This document shows, in pieces, positions 58,591 through 64,000 of a stretch of DNA of 64,000 nt. The notes beneath the pieces were generated by a model. The model searched no databases. It was not told the origin of the DNA and was given only the letters and a program-made list of their open reading frames with translations. Position numbers and translations under genes: made by a program. Within the stretch, counting starts at the first letter, position 1; each line of letters begins with the position of its first letter. Origin of the DNA: Bactericera cockerelli (taxonomy: Eukaryota > Arthropoda > Insecta > Hemiptera > Triozidae); the NCBI GenBank assembly GCA_024516035.1, contig CM044958.1:46039929-46103928 (forward strand), written 5' to 3'.

Positions 58591-60650
58591 CACAGCTCCT
58601 ATATGGAAATTATTGTTTCACTTCTCGCCCATCAGAGGGGAGGCATAACTACGGGATGGGCAGGCTACAACACAGACCACAAGCGTCTACAGTAGCTCCT
58701 GTTTCATGGCTACGAAATAAAAAAGACTGTGAAAAAAACTCATCTTTTTTTTTAACGGCCTTATTCTGCACAGTTTCATATATCGGCCCTTAAAACATCC
58801 GTGTGTTTTATTTTAAAAAATTGTTGCCACTTTCATTTTCAATGCGCATTTTTCTATTGTTCTTAACAAGTAATATTTTTTGTGTCTACTAATTATTGCA
58901 AGCTTTGACATTTGCATCTTATATATTTTGTGCTTGAAACTTGATGAAATCCTCTAAGGTAACAAGACGTACATTTCTTGTGACTATTTTTTTGTCAATG
59001 ACTATTTTTTGTCAATTTCTAGGCGAGCAAAATACTACTAACATTTACGAGATTTACCATAAGTTTCTAATTTTTGTCATACATAACATTAAATAGTTAT
59101 CCTATACTAAGCAATATTCCTCTAGAGTGGTATAGCAATTAAAATTATAGCTTTTTCTTTTAAATTTTTTTTTTTTATGAAATGTGAACATGAAATGCCA
59201 ATCCTATGTCGTGTTTTGCAACATTCATAAAATATAGAACCTCTTATTTAAACGCTTCCCCCTTCATTGGAAATGGAAAAGGAATCTAAGAGACAAAATG
59301 GAATCAAAAATTAAATTTGAAAATCTACAACTAATTCTTCAGACGTTTTGTACAAAATATCGAGATAATAAGAATGGTATTGGCCAGTGAAATTATTGGG
59401 AATCATGCTTAAGAAATTCTCAAGTTACAATTTTGTGGAAGCATTTTTTTGTTTCTTAACCATAATATATTCCAATAATTCCACCAGCTTTAACCATGCT
59501 TTTTTATGAATATTATTAAATTACCTACTGTCTGTCCCTGTATAGCTTAAGTGGTCAAGGTGTCGCCTCTGGTGTCCCTTCAATTGAGATTTTGACCTCA
59601 TAATAATATGTCTTGGGCTTACTGCAGGAATAATGGGACTCTTTAGTTCTAGTGGGGCAGTATAAATAAGGCGATATTATTATTAAATTGTAAATCTTTC
59701 ACGTCTCTTTTACTTGTATTACCTAAGGTATACTTCTTAGCATCACAATGGGTCATGTATTTTTAGAAATTGGACTGGTAATATTTCTGACGAATACTGA
59801 GGTTTTCGTGAATGACGAATAAATTCTTGTATGGCAGATTCTTTGATGAAAAAGGCTGTAGCAGGATTACACTGTTTTCTCAGTCAGCAAATATTCGCTC
59901 ATACTTGTTTCGACAAGTATGATTTGTTTGTATCATACTCATCTACTACCATCGTTCAAGAACACGCCACCCTATGATAATTATGATGACTCATCTAGAA
60001 AATATTTTGCATATTCATATTTTCTTGCTGTGTTTGTTACATTGTTTGCATATAAATGCATTTACTACACCTTATAAATAATATTTTTTTAATTTGCAGG
60101 TACATTTACAATTGAATTCAGGCAGATATTTTCTAACAGAGAAATAAGTGTAATCCTAGCTCACGTAAATTTTATTACATAATGGTTTTTTTTAATTGAA
60201 TAATGTTAATGCCTCTATACTCTTTTCCAACTATGTAATTAGCTAGTACTGTTTGCAGAATTTCACAAAACCATCTCGCTATTTTCAATATGTTTTATTC
60301 CTTTTGTATTTATTGTTTTGTACAAGGTGTTTTGTTATGAATGTTATGATATTGTAATCTCTTTTGTTATGTTTCTCCTTTGTACAAATCAAGAGATGTT
60401 TGCACAAGAAAGTGGAAAACTAATTGGGGAGGCTACATTATCTCTTGAATTGATTTTTTTTTTTTTTTTGCTTAACGTCTTGGTCATTTTTGAGACAGAT
60501 GTTTTACCCTCCCCATCAACATCTTGTTTATAAATATCTTGGTCATTCTCGAGACGAGGGTTTTACCCTCCCCATCCACATCTTGTTTATAAATATAACT
60601 GATGGCCCGTGTTTAAAAATTTACTTGTATTATACAAAGATCTTTATTTT
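58591..60650. other. T-rich unique sequence with one SINE B
   Basis: SINE B body at 59550-59690. Otherwise T-rich sequence on the plus strand with many ATTTA motifs, compatible with an extended 3' UTR of the RING gene but not proven. Confidence 0.4.
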
Positions 60651-60775
60651 CGAAATAATTTGGAGGAAGAAAACACTTGGCTTTTTTTGTTTTACTTAAT
60701 TATTTATTTTCAGATGGCCAAAATAATTAAGTAAAACAAAAAAAGCCAAGTGTTTTCTACCTCCAAATTATTTCG
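60651..60775. other. Near-perfect 52-bp hairpin with 21-nt loop
   Basis: Left arm 60651-60702 (CGAAATAATTTGGAGG...) pairs with right arm 60724-60775 with one mismatch (A/A at the position after TTGGAGG). The loop reads TTTATTTTCAGATGGCCAAAA. It could be a small palindromic MITE or a hairpin RNA. No poly(A) or flanking duplication is obvious. Confidence 0.85.
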
Positions 60776-62932
60776 ATGTTTATTTGTTTTACCAAGAGTT
60801 GTGTATAACTATAAGTTTTTTCCCAAGAACTTATAAATTTCATCTTTATTTTGCTAAATTTTTGCATTGACAAACAATATTGCCTTAAAAAACGCCTCTT
60901 TTCTGCGGGTACAATCTTTTTCACTCAAGGGATAGTCCAATCTTTTTAAATAATTTTAACTCTGAGAGCTCTGCACATCTTGATATATTTTTCTTCTAAT
61001 ATATGTATTTAAACATGCCGTGCGAATCATAACTTAACCTCTTTGCATACAAAATGATGGCCCCGCATGCTCAGTCATACAATAAAATTGAAATACGCAT
61101 GTTGATTATCTTGCTATTGGTCTTTAAAAAAAAAAATTGGTATAAAAACTAAGCTTTTGTACTCTGTCTCCTGAAAACCTGCTCCACCCGTAATTGGTAT
61201 TGGTAATGTAGGTATTCAGGGTTTTTTTTTACCAAACCAATATTTTTTTAGTTTGCCATTTTTAGCTTATTTGTTTTTTTATTCATTCATGATGCAAAGA
61301 ATAAGAGGAACAGTATTACGTACTGAAAAACTTTTTACCAGACTGCTATTTGAGTTTCTTTGCACAGATAAACCAGTTGTTTTGGCTGCAATTATTTAGT
61401 CGTTGCCTTGAACCATTGTACTGTTCTATGAGTTGATTTGTCAACTGCAAATTTTGGCAATTAAACTGAATATAAAATTATGTAAGTGTTGTTAGGATAA
61501 AAAGTTGAGCCTTTTCTTATTATGTCTGGCTACCATCGTTCACGACGACGCCACCCTAGGACGATGGATTATCAGTGATAGTCTCGCCTATGTTATAGTT
61601 TGTAATGTAATATTATTTTTAGCAGTTCCGTTTTTCAGCAAACTTCCATCATTTCTGAAAATATCATTTTTTTTATTCTTTGCATCGTGAATTTGAGAAT
61701 CACCCAACAATAATTATTTTTATCACATTATGTTTGTTATTTATTTTGTGTTTTTTCTCCTTACACTGGCCAAACTTCTCTGGGGATCATTTATTTTTTT
61801 TATATAGAAAAATTGGTTTTCAATCAAAAAATGTTTTGTTGAAAATATTTAATTTATTTTGCTTTTTATTAAATAATTTCTCTTATTTGACAAAAAAACA
61901 CCAAAAATGCAATATTTTTACGTGATAGTTATTCCTGATTGTTACTGTAAAAATGTTTTTTTATTTTCTTATTTTTCATGTTTGTAAGATGTGTGCGGGA
62001 GTTTTTGTATGAAATTTGATGCCAATCGTTTTGTTTTCTTTAAATATAAAATCGTGTGAGTCTTTCTTTTTTATTAGTACATATTTTGTTCACTGATTAT
62101 TTTTCGTGTGTTGTGGCGGGTTTAGTCCAGAAACTTTGGCCAGTGGTGGAAGACGTTTGTGTCACCCCTATTGAATTATGTTTGCGTTGATTTTGATTTA
62201 ATTTGTAGGTTTTAGTTTTACATAACTTTTTGAAACTTGTGTTCAAATTATTTTAAACCGTCTAGTTTAAGTTCTACTTTTTTTATTCAATAGTTTTTAG
62301 TGCTTTATTGCTTTTTGTCCTCTCGGGATGGTATTATTTTTAAAAAGACATTTTTAAACAAAAAGGAAATGGCAAAATAAATTGGGTAACTATCATGAGA
62401 TATTTTTTTCCTCCGATTTCCTTAAAGGGATAGAGTTCCACGCGGAAGAGGAGCTTAAGGCTTTCTATATTATTTACCCTTCCAAATGTTTTTTACACCC
62501 AAGCGCTTACTCAGTTATTTTTGGCACCTGTTTTTTCCAGTAGCTTATATTCTTTATTGAGTGGGCCATTTGAAATAGGTTTAGGTTTTGGAATTCTTTG
62601 GATGAGACAATTTTAGGGTATGACTATGAATTAACAACTACTATTTTTAATCAATAGAATTTTAATATTTTCCAATATGTAGTGGATTTTGCCTTATGTT
62701 TTAATAACTAAACATTCAGAAAACTATTTCCTCTTTCTCTCTAAAATATAATAATGCTGGTTATCGTAAAAAATTAATACTTTAATTTTATAATTGTAAT
62801 GTGTTAAGTTAAGTAATACTATTAATAAATGAAATCTTATTTTTATTAATGAAAATATAATGACCTTGTTGTTATTTACTAGTGCAGCGTGATAACACAG
62901 ATTATTCTCCAGCTTGTGCCGACAGCCTAAAT
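60776..62932. other. T-rich unique sequence
   Basis: No gene or element recognised apart from a fragment at 61520-61560 shared with 1345-1400 and 7320-7370 (TGGCTACCATCGTTCACGA). AATAAA-like hexamers occur near 62823. Confidence 0.4.
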
Positions 62933-63217
62933 CAGGGGTCGGCAATTAAATCCTGTAAGGGTCCGGATTAACATGAGAAACATCTCCGCGGTCCGGATTC
63001 ATAAGAACCATCAGTCTTTTGGAACTTTATTACACCTAAACTCTTCTGTCGATACTGTCTCTTTGCACATTTTTAGGACTACATCTTTTTGCAAATCAAT
63101 TTTTTTTAAGAAAGAGAAAAAAATATTATTTTTCGAACCTAAAATTTTGTTCGCTCGCCAGACAAATGACCTTCGCGGTCCGGATTCGGACCGCGGTCCG
63201 CTAATTGCCGACCGAGG
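62933..63217. mobile_element. hAT-type MITE, 285 bp
   Basis: 8-bp target duplication GCCTAAAT on both sides (62925-62932 and 63218-63225). Tips CAGGGGTCGGCAATTA and inverse TAATTGCCGACCGAGG. The inside carries repeated GCGGTCCGGATTC. The 8-bp duplication and CAGGGG tip are typical of hAT elements. The 85-codon frame across it is chance. Confidence 0.88.
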
Positions 63218-63225
63218 GCCTAAAT

Positions 63226-64000
63226 CATAGAGTATTTTTCTAAATGATTTGATGCCAGACTAATCATCGTGCATTGTGAGGACTTGTGCTTTTTCCTTTA
63301 TTTCAAGACCTTAGTAAATTAGCCCGAGTGAGGATGGTGAAGGATTTTATTATTAGATGTCTTAAATCACGGCGGAGAAAAAAACTAGTGTTGAAGATCA
63401 CTTGACTTTCTGCAACAAGTTCTCTCCTGACCGTGGTCTTATCAGAAAAAGATCCACAAAGAAAAAGTGACTCATTACAATATTTTCTATACCTTAATTC
63501 TATTTATAAAAGAGAAATATGGACGGATTTGTACCTTTGATTGTGTGTCCGAATTGTTTAGACAAAACGGTAAGATATAGCGTGATAGGAGATGGCCCCA
63601 AGTGAAATTTACGTACGATTCCAGGAAAATTGTCAGAAGTCCAAATTTAGCTCCGCGCTGCAGGCCTAGCCGCAACGCCGCTCCGCGCCGCTAGTAGGTG
63701 AAATAACAAAATATCTTTATTCAGTGTGTAAAAAATAACACTATGTCTTTTTCATTTATTGTTTTATTACTTCTTAGGGATCCTGAAAACAATGAATCTG
63801 GCATATAAAATTTCATTATTCTTAACTTCAGTTTGAAAAAAAAGTCACCATTTACTAAAAATTAGTGTAGTTAGATTACTCACCTCAGATTTTGATGTTT
63901 TTGTTTCTCGATTTTTGCATTGAATTTCCTGTATTTGGATAATATAATTATGTAGTTTCCAGAATTTTGATGTTTCAAGTTTGGCACATTGAATTTTGAG
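63226..64000. other. Intergenic end of the window
   Basis: No feature recognised. A short GC-rich patch at 63640-63695 (CCGCAACGCCGCTCCGCGCC) stands out but has no frame. Confidence 0.4.

Noticed and set aside
62973..63230. 85-codon plus-strand frame
   Set aside because: Runs across a hAT-type MITE and its flanking duplication.

Overview
This is a eukaryotic, almost certainly insect, nuclear window. It has split genes with GT/AG introns, poly(A) signals, several tRNA-derived SINE families, non-LTR retrotransposons, and many DNA-transposon derivatives with clean target-site duplications. A hemipteran-like, repeat-rich insect genome is my inference; nothing in the window fixes the species. About 5 kb of the 64 kb is host protein-coding sequence. 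A run of exactly 100 Ns (4526-4625) marks an assembly gap of unknown size.

Three host genes are supported. (1) A Dok-type docking/adaptor gene on the minus strand, seven coding exons from 19122 down to 5166: PH domain, IRS-type PTB domain, then a proline-rich tail with YxxP-type tyrosine motifs. Its last exon or exons probably lie in or beyond the gap. (2) A DNAJC21/Jjj1-type J-protein on the minus strand (22112-23848), with one intact intronless 578-codon frame carrying a J domain and two C2H2 zinc fingers. (3) A RING-H2 ubiquitin ligase of the RNF38/RNF44 (fly murashka) family on the plus strand, nine coding exons from 40547 to 54290, with a His/Pro-rich N-terminus and the family's conserved C-terminus. 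One further open stretch (36957-37185) looks protein-coding but is not recognised.

Layout: 1-5165, repeat relics and the gap; 5166-19122, the Dok gene, whose large fourth intron (17691 down to 11780) holds a 1.06 kb foldback element and a 3.3 kb LINE mosaic; 19893-21414, a dispersed element and a TIR element; 22112-23848, the J-protein gene; 24000-36900, mostly transposon-derived sequence (foldbacks, SINEs, a pogo-like relic, a nested TIR element in a retroelement); 36950-40540, unique AT-rich sequence; 40547-54290, the RING gene; 54291-64000, T-rich sequence with scattered SINEs, a hAT-type MITE and a strong 52-bp hairpin, possibly an extended 3' UTR.

The most striking pattern is that tandem arrays sit on exon-intron boundaries. 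In the two multi-exon genes, a donor or acceptor together with adjoining exon and intron bases has been copied in tandem at several junctions: about 20 copies of the donor of RING exon 6, 11 decoy copies of the acceptor of exon 7, 4 copies of the exon 8 donor, 6 of the exon 3 donor, and about 9 extra copies of the acceptor of Dok exon 5. A 75-bp in-frame cassette is also triplicated. The decoy acceptors show that the real RING exon 7 carries one extra C, which breaks the frame: either a base-call error or a real lesion. The three host genes have no evident shared pathway; they are neighbours only.
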